The notes below the pieces were generated by a model. The model worked only from the letters and a program-made list of their open reading frames with translations, did not search any database and had not been told where the DNA came from. Position numbers and translations under genes: made by a program. This document shows, piece after piece, positions 39,080-46,901 of a stretch of DNA of 64,000 nucleotides. The number at the start of each line of letters is the position of its first letter. Position 1 is the first letter of the stretch. This DNA comes from Colwellia sp. M166. GTDB lineage: Bacteria > Pseudomonadota > Gammaproteobacteria > Enterobacterales > Alteromonadaceae. The DNA is taken from contig NZ_CP040755.1 in the NCBI RefSeq assembly GCF_024585285.1, positions 1,240,001 to 1,304,000 on the forward strand. The letters are read 5' to 3'.

Positions 39080-41134
39080 TTATTCCTTGTCACCATAATG
39101 CACAGCTAACGTACTTAACATTTCTTTCTGATGCTGCTCTATCTGTTTGTTTTTCCAATTATTTTGTTCTTTTAATAATTTGAACATGGCTTTTAATTTT
39201 AATGAATCGTATTGTGGCTTAGCTTCAAAATCGACCAATTTCTTTTTAACCGCTTGGTTGCTGTATGAAGAGTTTTCACCTGGGCTTAGTAGTACTAAAT
39301 TACCAAATGCATCTAAGAAATCTCTTTCCAATATATTTTGGTGCTCTTCATGCTGGGGGTATACATGCTCAACAGAATTTTTCGCGGTTATACGATATTT
39401 CTTAAATTGCTCTAGATGCCTATCCGATTCTTGTTTCCATAATACATACTCCAGTTTTTGAAACCAGTAATGCTCAAAGCTGGTTCCTCTAGCTTCTGCA
39501 AAATAATCAACGTTTGCTTGCCAAGACCTGACTGCCGGTTGCTGTTGTTTTGCTTGCTTAAAACTGGCTGTTTTTTGAGTTTCAGATTTACTGGCCAATG
39601 ATAGACCATTATCAATTTTTTCAAGTAGCGCTATGGCTTGTGGATCTTCGGTGACGTTGCCATTTATTAACCCTGCAATGAATGGAGTAATCCAGTATTG
39701 AGCACTGCGTTCACCAGTGAAATTGCGCACACTTTGTAGCATAACCAATTCATTAAGTTCTTTCTGAGTACGGTTAATGTACCATTTCCCACTTGATTCA
39801 CTGCGTGACAGGTAGGTTAAACGCAATTGCTCATCATCACTATCATCACGCTCAACCCATTTAACCACCCAACGATCAAACTGATAGCGCACCTGCCATA
39901 AAATCTTAATAAAGTATTTCACTTCATCTTCGCTGGCTTGCGTTAATGGTTCAAAAGTTTCCAGTAATTTATCGGCGTGTACGCGAGGCAGTACATCGCC
40001 CGAACCGTCATCTCGTTTTGCTAAGTAAATGCGATAAGCGTGAATAAGTAATAACGCAAAGCTGATGATTGGGCGACAATAAACGGTTTCGGTTTCTAAA
40101 TCGTATGTGCCAGTATCCTGCTCGTTGTCATTATCTTTGTCTGCGCTTTCGTCATTATTTTTAACGCTACCTTTATCGCTACTCGATGTGCTTTCTTTTA
40201 ATTGTTCGGCTAACTGCATAATGGTTAAACCATGCTTTTGCTGCGTTCTCCCAGCACTCTTCACAAATAGTGCTTCATCAAAACAAGACAAATGCTCTGC
40301 TTTAATATCATTCCACGGTGCATTAGGGAAAACTTTACGCACATTACGTTCAAAGTAGTTTTCCATGTGCTCACAAGCTAGCCAAATTGCATCAAACAGA
40401 GGTTTATCAGCAGATACTTGCTTAAGCAGTTTTGATTTTAAAATATCAGCCTGTTCAAGCTGTATACCTGCGGTATTCATCGTGGCAAATAAGCGATTTA
40501 AATCCATTTGCTTAGGTACTATGTTATTCACCCATTGCACATTATTAAAAATATAATCGCCAAGCAAAATACGATCTTCTTGCTTTAAGGCTTTTACTTG
40601 TTGCTCTAATACTTGTAATGCAGCATAAATACGCTTTAAGTATGGGTTTTCACCAATGGCTTCTAGCCCTGGGAAGACATAATCATCTAGGCCAGCCAAG
40701 CTACCTAATAAATGTTGAACCTGATCTCGAATAGTAAATTGCAATCTCGGCTGTTTTTTAAAAGCCGCGATATCAGCAATACTCGACTCTACTTTTGCCA
40801 TTTTAAAGGCAAGTGCAATAAGCATTAACGTGGTAGTGCGTTGCTGCCCATCAATTAATTCATAAATGCCATTACCATCGTCGTCATGCTCTATGGAGGT
40901 AAGAACTGTACCAATAAAGTAATTAGCTTCTTCGGCGATACGTGCATCATCAATATCTTTAAATAACTTTAATACTGCCTCGTCTGGCCAAACATAAGGC
41001 CGTTGGTAACTAGGTATACAAAATTGATATTCATGAGTTTGAATGTAATTTAACGTCAGTACTTGAGTTTCAACATTATGCTGTATCACATGCTTTTCCT
41101 CAGCATTGCAATGGCTAACAAATAAATTATCCAT
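39080..41134 (-). CDS. DUF262-DUF1524 (HNH nuclease) protein, GmrSD/RloF-like
   Basis: About 684 aa. The N-terminal DUF262 (ParB/Srx-like nucleotide-binding) domain shows IPSYQRPYVW near residue 40 and the signature DGQQRTTTLMLIALAF near residue 98. The C-terminal DUF1524 HNH domain shows NSVEHVYPQH and FGNLVLLSPGENSSYSN, the expected His and Asn. Related proteins (GmrSD, BrxU, SspE) are modification-dependent or phage-triggered nucleases. Residues about 315-345 form a Ser/Asp/Asn-rich linker. ATG 41134 overlaps the preceding gene's stop (ATGGATAA) and has GGAGAG upstream, so the pair is translationally coupled. Confidence 0.9.
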   Translation of the reverse strand: MDNLFVSHCNAEEKHVIQHNVETQVLTLNYIQTHEYQFCIPSYQRPYVWPDEAVLKLFKDIDDARIAEEANYFIGTVLTSIEHDDDGNGIYELIDGQQRTTTLMLIALAFKMAKVESSIADIAAFKKQPRLQFTIRDQVQHLLGSLAGLDDYVFPGLEAIGENPYLKRIYAALQVLEQQVKALKQEDRILLGDYIFNNVQWVNNIVPKQMDLNRLFATMNTAGIQLEQADILKSKLLKQVSADKPLFDAIWLACEHMENYFERNVRKVFPNAPWNDIKAEHLSCFDEALFVKSAGRTQQKHGLTIMQLAEQLKESTSSSDKGSVKNNDESADKDNDNEQDTGTYDLETETVYCRPIISFALLLIHAYRIYLAKRDDGSGDVLPRVHADKLLETFEPLTQASEDEVKYFIKILWQVRYQFDRWVVKWVERDDSDDEQLRLTYLSRSESSGKWYINRTQKELNELVMLQSVRNFTGERSAQYWITPFIAGLINGNVTEDPQAIALLEKIDNGLSLASKSETQKTASFKQAKQQQPAVRSWQANVDYFAEARGTSFEHYWFQKLEYVLWKQESDRHLEQFKKYRITAKNSVEHVYPQHEEHQNILERDFLDAFGNLVLLSPGENSSYSNQAVKKKLVDFEAKPQYDSLKLKAMFKLLKEQNNWKNKQIEQHQKEMLSTLAVHYGDKE

Positions 41135-42662
41135 GTTGCTCTCCATTATTTCTTAGCTTGCTTACCTGATCCATACCAACCGTTCCATGTCCTAATGGAA
41201 GAATAAAAGCATCTAACTCTGCGGTATATCTGTTAGCAAGTTCTTGCGCTGAAAGGCTTAAAATCACATCTATTTCAAGGTAGTTTAACACGTTAAATAT
41301 AAAACGTTTTTTAACGCTATTTTTATCAACAGCTAAATTGGCAGGGTCTGTTTTAAAATGAAAACGATCTAAATAATCAAAACACATGTTGGGTGTGTAA
41401 CTGGCAGTAATCCAATCTAATACAGGGTTATCACGGACAAACGCTGATATTGAATTTTCTCTGACCGCTTTTTGATTGCTTACACGTGGTGAATAAATTA
41501 CCCGAAACAGTTTTTTCGCGGCAACGTCTAATTGCTGCTCGCCAAATTGGCTAATATAAATTAGCAAGGCAGTATCGTATAAGCCTTTCACATAGCTACA
41601 ACCATCAAGTTGGCAAATCAAGTTTTGATAAAAATTGAAGAAGTTTGAAAGTGGCCCAGCCCCTTTATTAGCCCCATTAGCTTGTTTATTGATACTTTTC
41701 GTGTCATTTTTACTTTTACTGGTGAGATACTTGCTTCTCAATTGCTCAAAATAACTTAAGTAATGAATGGTATTAATACCACTATTTAATGGCTGTCGTA
41801 GCTCGTACCCCTGTTGCGCTTGCTTATCTATTTGACCACCATCAGCTAAGTATGCACGCTCAAATCGCCCGTAGGCGATATCATCACCTTTACCTGTGCT
41901 TTCCCCAAGTTCGTTTACCACCGCAGTTCTCACTAAATGTGGTTGACGATGAGAGGGCACATTACGGTTATAAAGCTTTTGCCAGTAGCGGCCTTTAACA
42001 AGTGCCCCTACAACGGGGTTTAAATCACCCAAGGCTTCCCACTTAGCGGCAAACTCATTTTGGTTGTGGCGTTCAATTGCTCTAAGGTGATGGGCTTTAA
42101 TAATGTCTGGGCCACTCAACCTTACACCACCGGTATTTTGGGTTTCAAAAAAACGGTAAGCATCATCTTCTGAGCGTGTGACTACCAAAGTTAAATTAAT
42201 TTTAGCTGCATCAAATGTCTCTATTTGTTTAAGGCCACTGTTTTTCAACCACGCTAAATTTTTTATGATTTGTTGTTGCGACTCAGGCGAGTCATAACTT
42301 AGGCTAAACTCCGCAGGATGTTTACCCGCTGCTGAGTTGACCAAACTTTGCATAAAGGCAATCAATGCCAAAGTCGTTAAGCGTTGCTGGCCATCAATGA
42401 TATTTAACCGACCATTTTCTGCTGACTGATGCAAAATAACACTGCCTAAGTAATAGCCATATTCAGTATCGCTATTCGCTAGATCGCTCAAAAACAACTG
42501 ATAATCACTTAGCATTTTTTTAATTTGCTCTTCGCCCCAACGATAAGGGCGTTGATACTCAGGAATGGTTAACTCGCCATGAATGTAAATTTCATTAGAG
42601 CTAACAATACTATCTTTACTGAATAACTGCGCTAAGGTACAACTTGCGACTACAACTGACAT
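41127..42662 (-). CDS. DUF262 protein without nuclease domain, partner of the downstream DUF262-HNH protein
   Basis: 511 aa. DUF262 signatures: IPEYQRPYRWGEEQI (about residue 33) and IIDGQQRLTTLALIAFM (about residue 87), plus FFETQNTGGVRLSGPDIIKAHHL. The C-terminal half lacks an HNH motif. Paired DUF262 genes, one with and one without the nuclease, recur near restriction systems; RloF of Campylobacter type I loci is a DUF262 protein. This protein may sense DNA modification or nucleotide while the downstream partner cuts, but this is inference. It starts 12 bp after the end of the hsdS remnant, so they shared an operon. Confidence 0.9.
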   Translation of the reverse strand: MSVVVASCTLAQLFSKDSIVSSNEIYIHGELTIPEYQRPYRWGEEQIKKMLSDYQLFLSDLANSDTEYGYYLGSVILHQSAENGRLNIIDGQQRLTTLALIAFMQSLVNSAAGKHPAEFSLSYDSPESQQQIIKNLAWLKNSGLKQIETFDAAKINLTLVVTRSEDDAYRFFETQNTGGVRLSGPDIIKAHHLRAIERHNQNEFAAKWEALGDLNPVVGALVKGRYWQKLYNRNVPSHRQPHLVRTAVVNELGESTGKGDDIAYGRFERAYLADGGQIDKQAQQGYELRQPLNSGINTIHYLSYFEQLRSKYLTSKSKNDTKSINKQANGANKGAGPLSNFFNFYQNLICQLDGCSYVKGLYDTALLIYISQFGEQQLDVAAKKLFRVIYSPRVSNQKAVRENSISAFVRDNPVLDWITASYTPNMCFDYLDRFHFKTDPANLAVDKNSVKKRFIFNVLNYLEIDVILSLSAQELANRYTAELDAFILPLGHGTVGMDQVSKLRNNGEQHG

Positions 42663-42674
42663 ACCACTTCCTTG

Positions 42675-43165
42675 TTAGTTAATTTCTGAGTCCACTTCTG
42701 GTACTTTGACTTTTCCGTAACGGCACTGTGGAGCAGCATCGTCAATATTGAAAGATTGTTTTTCGATATCAGTAACAATTTCATCTTGCCCTTCTCTACT
42801 TGAATAACCGATTTCAATATCTAAGAACATATGAGAATAAAATCTTAATCTTGAGAAGTGCAAACCAGTTGAGGTTTTATTGTAATGTTCGATATAGCCA
42901 ACCATTTTCAATAACCATTCAAGATAAACTGGATTGAAAATATTTAAGGGCGTTGTCGTAAAATACAACAAGCAGAACTAACAATACTGGGACGATCTGA
43001 TCCTCTCATCCATGCCCATATAACATTCATTACAAAGTCATTCTTTTGGCAGCTTTTAGAGCCACGATAATCTTCAGCAATCATAGTAACGCTCTTTTCT
43101 GAGCGAGGTGTAACACCAGTTAAATGAGATAAGTTTGTTATGTCCGCTGTGCTCCATTGGTATTC
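42675..43165 (-). pseudogene. Remnant of a type I restriction specificity subunit (hsdS)
   Basis: Two overlapping frames give one HsdS-like protein. Frame 1 (43165 to 42944) reads QWSTADITNLSHLTGVTP, then VTMIAEDYRGSKSCQKNDFV and NVIWAWM, typical of a target-recognition domain (AEDYRGSK...GDLVIN-MWAWMG). Frame 2 (to 42675) continues with NPVYLEWLL, YNKTSTGLHFSRLRFYSHMF and REGQDEIVTDIEKQ. It ends with GKVKVPEVDSEIN, which looks like an HsdS C-terminus fused after loss of the conserved coiled-coil region. The N-terminal domain is gone as well. Family assignment is by recalled motif, not by search. Confidence 0.75.
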
Positions 43166-43215
43166 CTAATAGGCAACGATTCTTTCGCTTCCTAATTTAA
43201 TTTTTAAATTTATTT

Positions 43216-44079
43216 CTAACTTGGCGCAATAGTCATACTCGCCAAATTTTCTAATTCGTTTACGTTGCTGAGCCATAAGTGATGCTCGCCACCCGTGAGT
43301 GCTGCGTGAGCACTACAATCTACGTTCCATTGGCGCATTAAATAACCCAAAAGCGCTTCTCGCACGTTTAATTCAATTTTTCCATCAATCATTGCATAAT
43401 CTAGCTCTATCGCTTTAAAGTGCTTGATAGTCGGATGTGGCACTAAGATGATTTTGTGAATGTTGTTCCACTGCTTATCAAATTCTCTTGCTTGTATTGT
43501 CGCTATTGGCTTTTCAATTTCAGTAACGTTTTGTAATCGTGTACAAACAAAGTCTCTAAAAGCTTTATTCTTTTTATCAAAAGCACGTACATGCCAGCGC
43601 TGGCCGTTATTGGCGAGACTATGTGGCACAAGAGTGCGTTTAGTTTCACCAGAAGACAATGAAACATAGTCACATGATATAGCTTGTCGATTGTTGATCG
43701 CACGCATGATGGTGGCGATAACATCAGAACTTGGATGGATTAATCTTGTAGCATCAATGCAGACATTAGATGGCGTAATTCCATTAGAAAAACCATCACC
43801 GAAGCCACGGCATAAACTGTTAAGCGTGGCTTCAGGATTGTGTTCAAATACGGGAGAAAATTGCACAGTACGGTAATACTGTTTGGTTTCGTGTTTGAGA
43901 GTGAGATTATCAGGAGCAAGTTCACGGTACAAAGTTAGGTCACGAGAACACGATGCTAGCCCTGTTTTGAAATGGTTAACTAGGTCGGCACGCGATATTT
44001 GCCCGAAAAATTGTAGGCAAAAATCAATAAAAGCAAGGCGTTCACGTTGTGCATAGTTGATATTTGTTAAATCGTTCAA
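43216..44079 (-). CDS. WYL-domain transcriptional regulator, BrxR/CapW-like
   Basis: 287 aa. N-terminal winged helix (AQRERLAFIDFCLQFFGQIS, RADLVNHFKTGLASCSRDLT), a WYL domain (about 120-200; RAINNRQAISCDYVSLSSGE, TLVPHSLANNGQRWHVRAFD) and a C-terminal WCX-like domain. Layout and length fit the BrxR/CapW group, repressors found at the head of BREX, CBASS and restriction loci. It is the first gene of the island, and an inverted-repeat operator lies upstream at 44145-44181. It would keep the downstream genes repressed until a ligand, possibly a nucleotide or DNA product, binds the WYL pocket. Confidence 0.87.
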   Translation of the reverse strand: MNDLTNINYAQRERLAFIDFCLQFFGQISRADLVNHFKTGLASCSRDLTLYRELAPDNLTLKHETKQYYRTVQFSPVFEHNPEATLNSLCRGFGDGFSNGITPSNVCIDATRLIHPSSDVIATIMRAINNRQAISCDYVSLSSGETKRTLVPHSLANNGQRWHVRAFDKKNKAFRDFVCTRLQNVTEIEKPIATIQAREFDKQWNNIHKIILVPHPTIKHFKAIELDYAMIDGKIELNVREALLGYLMRQWNVDCSAHAALTGGEHHLWLSNVNELENLASMTIAPS

Positions 44080-44144
44080 GCAACATTCACATTATTTTTG
44101 TATTTATTGACTACCAATCTAGCTGATAAAAAACAAACTGGCAA

Positions 44145-44181
44145 TCAAAATGATAATATCATTAAGATGCTATCATTTTGA
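44145..44181. promoter_or_regulatory. Candidate operator of the WYL regulator
   Basis: Exact inverted repeat TCAAAATGATA (44145-44155) and TATCATTTTGA (44171-44181). A nested AATGATA-A-TATCATT palindrome covers 44149-44163. So three copies of the half-site TATCATT lie 65-100 bp upstream of the regulator gene, as expected for autoregulation. Confidence 0.65.
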
Positions 44182-44354
44182 ATAATCATTTCTTGGCAGC
44201 CGGCCCAAATTTAACTACAACTCAAGTAAATATTGGTAAGCACTAATTACTCAGAGCAAAAGTTAAATAATCGTTTATCAGAAAAGAAAATATTTTTTTG
44301 GTGATTTTGATTAAAAACGTGTAGCTATGCTCGCCAATATAAGCAGAATATCTT

Positions 44355-44366
44355 TTGTCAGCTTAT
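44355..44366 (-). repeat. Inverted repeat inside the island, right
   Basis: Minus strand reads ATAAGCTGACAA; pairs with 38735-38746. It lies 17 bp inside the right direct repeat. Confidence 0.5.
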
Positions 44367-44383
44367 AGTTTACTAATCATCAA

Positions 44384-44402
44384 TTATGCTAATTCAACCA
44401 TA
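44384..44402. repeat. attR-like direct repeat within the parE 3' end
   Basis: Last 19 bases of parE (codons Met-Val-Glu-Leu-Ala-stop plus one base), identical to 38719-38737. Confidence 0.8.
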
Positions 44403-46273
44403 TCGCCCTTAGATTGCAACCATTCTTTACGATCGCCTGCGCGCTTTTTAGAGAGTAACATATCCATTAACTCCATGGTTTCAGCATGTTCATCAACGGT
44501 TAGTTGTACTAAACGACGAGTATTAGGATCCATGGTGGTTTCACGCAACTGTAACGGATTCATTTCACCCAAGCCCTTAAAGCGTTGCACGTTAACTTTT
44601 CCGCGTTTCTTTTCTGCTTCAATACGATCGAGTATGCCGTCTTTTTCTGCTTCATCTAGAGCGTAAAAAACCTCTTTACCAACATCTATTCTGTAAAGCG
44701 GCGGCATAGCAACATACACATGCCCTGCTTGTACCAAAGGTAAAAAGTGTTGAGTAAACAGTGCACAAAGCAAAGTCGCAATATGTAAACCATCGGAGTC
44801 AGCGTCGGCAAGAATACAAATTTTACCGTAGCGTAACCCTGATAAATCCTCGGTATCTGGATCAATACCTAAGGCCACCGAAATATCATGAACTTCTTGC
44901 GAAGCTAGAATTTGTCCAGAGTCGACTTCCCAAGTATTTAGAATCTTACCTCGTAGTGGCATAATCGCTTGAATTTCGCGATCTCGTGCTTGTTTTGCAC
45001 TGCCTCCCGCCGAGTCACCTTCGACCAAAAATAATTCAGTACGTAAAATATCTTGACTACCACAGTCAGTTAATTTACCGGGTAATGCTGGTCCTTGCGT
45101 GACCTTTTTTCGAATAATTTTTTTGCTAGCACGTAATCGGCGCTGAGCATTAGAAATACAAAATTCTGCGAGTGCTTCAGAGATATCAGTATGTTCATTT
45201 AGCCATAAGCTAAAAGAGTCTTTAACAACTCCGGTAACAAATGCCGCACACTGTCGAGACGATAAGCGCTCTTTAGTTTGCCCAGCAAATTGTGGGTCTT
45301 CCATTTTTACCGATAATATATAAGAACATTTATCCCAAATATCATCCGGTGTTAACTTGACGCCTCGAGGCAACAAATTTCTAAACTCACAAAACTCTCG
45401 CATTGACTCAAGCAAGCCTTGGCGCAAACCGTTGACATGCGTACCACCTTGCACGGTAGGAATTAAGTTTACATAACTCTCGCCTACTGATTCACCGCCT
45501 TCGGGCAACCAAGTTACCGCCCAATCAGCGGCTTCGTGTTGCGAGGTAAAGCTGCCAACAAACGGTTCTTCTGGCAAACTTTCATAACCTTTAACCGACT
45601 CTTTTAAATAATCAACTAAGCCATCTTCATAACACCATTGATATTTATTATCTTCGTTTTTATCATGGAATTTAATGGTTAATCCTGGACAAAGTACGGC
45701 TTTCGCTTTTAATAGGTGTACTAATCGACGTGCTGAAAATTTAGCTGAATCAAAATATTTTTCATCCGGCCAAAACTTCACTCGTGTGCCGGTATTACGA
45801 CGCCCCACGGTACCAGTTTCTCTTAACTCTTCAACCTTATAACCATTTTCAAAAGCCATTTCATAGACTTTACTATCGCGCCTGACAGAAACATCTACAC
45901 GTGTAGATAAGGCATTAACTACGGAAATACCAACACCATGCAAACCACCAGAGAACTGATAATTTTTATTGGAAAATTTACCACCGGCATGTAGCTTACA
46001 AAAAATAAGTTCGACCCCTGAAACCCCTTCTTCTAGGTGGATATCAATCGGCATACCTCGACCATCATCAATAACTTCCAATGATTGGTCTTTATCAAGA
46101 ATTACGGTAATATTTTGTGCATGCCCGGCTAATGCTTCATCAACAGAGTTATCGATCACTTCTTGGCCTAAATGATTAGGGCGAGTTGTATCGGTATACA
46201 TGCCTGGACGATGGCGTACCGGGTCAAGGCCACTCAGGACCTCAATGGAGTCGGAATTATATTGTTCGCTCAT
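44384..46273 (-). CDS. parE: DNA topoisomerase IV subunit B
   Basis: ATPase subunit of topoisomerase IV, 629 aa. GHKL ATPase motifs (EVIDNSVDEALAGHA, DDGRGMPID, GLHGVGISVVNALS), the transducer domain and a Toprim region (VEGDSAGGSAKQARDR, ILADADSDGLHI), ending FKGLGEMNPLQLRETTMDP and the short tail DMVELA. Start is the ATG at 46273 (MSEQYNSDSIEVLSGLDP). First in the direction of E. coli order parE-yqiA-cpdA-yqiB-nudF (transcribed from nudF). Its 3' end is the proposed integration site and is kept intact. Confidence 0.98.
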   Translation of the reverse strand: MSEQYNSDSIEVLSGLDPVRHRPGMYTDTTRPNHLGQEVIDNSVDEALAGHAQNITVILDKDQSLEVIDDGRGMPIDIHLEEGVSGVELIFCKLHAGGKFSNKNYQFSGGLHGVGISVVNALSTRVDVSVRRDSKVYEMAFENGYKVEELRETGTVGRRNTGTRVKFWPDEKYFDSAKFSARRLVHLLKAKAVLCPGLTIKFHDKNEDNKYQWCYEDGLVDYLKESVKGYESLPEEPFVGSFTSQHEAADWAVTWLPEGGESVGESYVNLIPTVQGGTHVNGLRQGLLESMREFCEFRNLLPRGVKLTPDDIWDKCSYILSVKMEDPQFAGQTKERLSSRQCAAFVTGVVKDSFSLWLNEHTDISEALAEFCISNAQRRLRASKKIIRKKVTQGPALPGKLTDCGSQDILRTELFLVEGDSAGGSAKQARDREIQAIMPLRGKILNTWEVDSGQILASQEVHDISVALGIDPDTEDLSGLRYGKICILADADSDGLHIATLLCALFTQHFLPLVQAGHVYVAMPPLYRIDVGKEVFYALDEAEKDGILDRIEAEKKRGKVNVQRFKGLGEMNPLQLRETTMDPNTRRLVQLTVDEHAETMELMDMLLSKKRAGDRKEWLQSKGDMVELA

Positions 46274-46291
46274 TTAATTGTTCTGATAATC

Positions 46292-46876
46292 TTAGGCTGA
46301 ATATGATTGTAAATTAAAAAATAACGCAATGTTAGGTAGGATAGTTTCATAGTTAATAAAACTATGATCGCCACCTTGTTCTATTACCAGTTGGCAATGA
46401 CGGTATTTTTCAACGGCTTGTTGATAATCTAACACTTCGTCACCGGTTTGTACCATGACCAAGTAATTATTTTTCGAAATATTGTTCTGTTCGAGCATTT
46501 TTAGCTCAACTATATGCTTCGCTGCTATGCTATAGCGCTCTTGAGTATATGGGTTTACTTGCTCGCCAAGGTAATCTTGCATGAGATCAAATGGTTTTAC
46601 CGCGGGATTAATTAATGCCGCTTGTAGTTGATATTTTTCAGCCAAAAAGGTAGCAAAATAACCTCCTAGCGATGAGCCTATAATTAGCCAAGTACTATTG
46701 GGGGCTTGTTTAATAATACCCTCAAGCTGTGCAATCACCATATTGGGCGAACAGGCAACTTGCGGACAATAAAAGTTAACTTCAGGATAACGAGTGGTAA
46801 AAAACGTTCTCGTTAGCACTGCTTTCATCGACTGAGGTGAAGAGTTGAAGCCATGAATATACAACACGCTAATCAT
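46292..46876 (-). CDS. yqiA: YqiA-like alpha/beta-hydrolase esterase
   Basis: 194 aa. Alpha/beta hydrolase: VLYIHGFNSSPQS at the N-terminus, the nucleophile elbow GSSLGG, and a C-terminal His in QGGDHSFINY; the catalytic acid is probably Asp in QTGDEVLDY. E. coli YqiA has esterase activity towards acyl-CoA and p-nitrophenyl esters; its true role is unclear. It lies between cpdA and parE on the same strand, as in E. coli. Confidence 0.93.
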   Translation of the reverse strand: MISVLYIHGFNSSPQSMKAVLTRTFFTTRYPEVNFYCPQVACSPNMVIAQLEGIIKQAPNSTWLIIGSSLGGYFATFLAEKYQLQAALINPAVKPFDLMQDYLGEQVNPYTQERYSIAAKHIVELKMLEQNNISKNNYLVMVQTGDEVLDYQQAVEKYRHCQLVIEQGGDHSFINYETILPNIALFFNLQSYSA

Positions 46877-46901
46877 AATAAATCATCATCTATCGATATA
46901 G

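Larger units (their letters stand above)
38719..44402. mobile_element. Candidate integrated defence cassette at the 3' end of parE (5.7 kb, no integrase)
   Basis: Bounded by perfect 19-bp direct repeats, TTATGCTAATTCAACCATA, at 38719-38737 and 44384-44402. The right copy is exactly the end of parE with its stop codon. Between them are a WYL regulator, a degraded hsdS and two DUF262 genes, all on the minus strand. Inside the ends lies a 12-bp inverted repeat ATAAGCTGACAA (38735-38746 and, inverted, 44355-44366). No integrase or transposase gene is present, so the element is either a relic or is moved in trans. Insertion at gene 3' ends with repeat of the gene end is the known signature of tyrosine-recombinase islands; its use here is inference. 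Confidence 0.72.

Noticed and set aside
42675..42971. An independent 98-aa gene between the WYL and DUF262 genes
   Set aside because: Its first residues are out of frame with the preceding HsdS-like stretch and the rest matches the expected HsdS C-terminal half, so it is better read as part of the hsdS wreck.
38719..44402. Island bounded by repeats as a chance match
   Set aside because: A random exact 19-mer pair is unlikely in 64 kb, and both copies fall exactly at the core/accessory borders with one ending at the parE stop; kept as a finding with moderate confidence.
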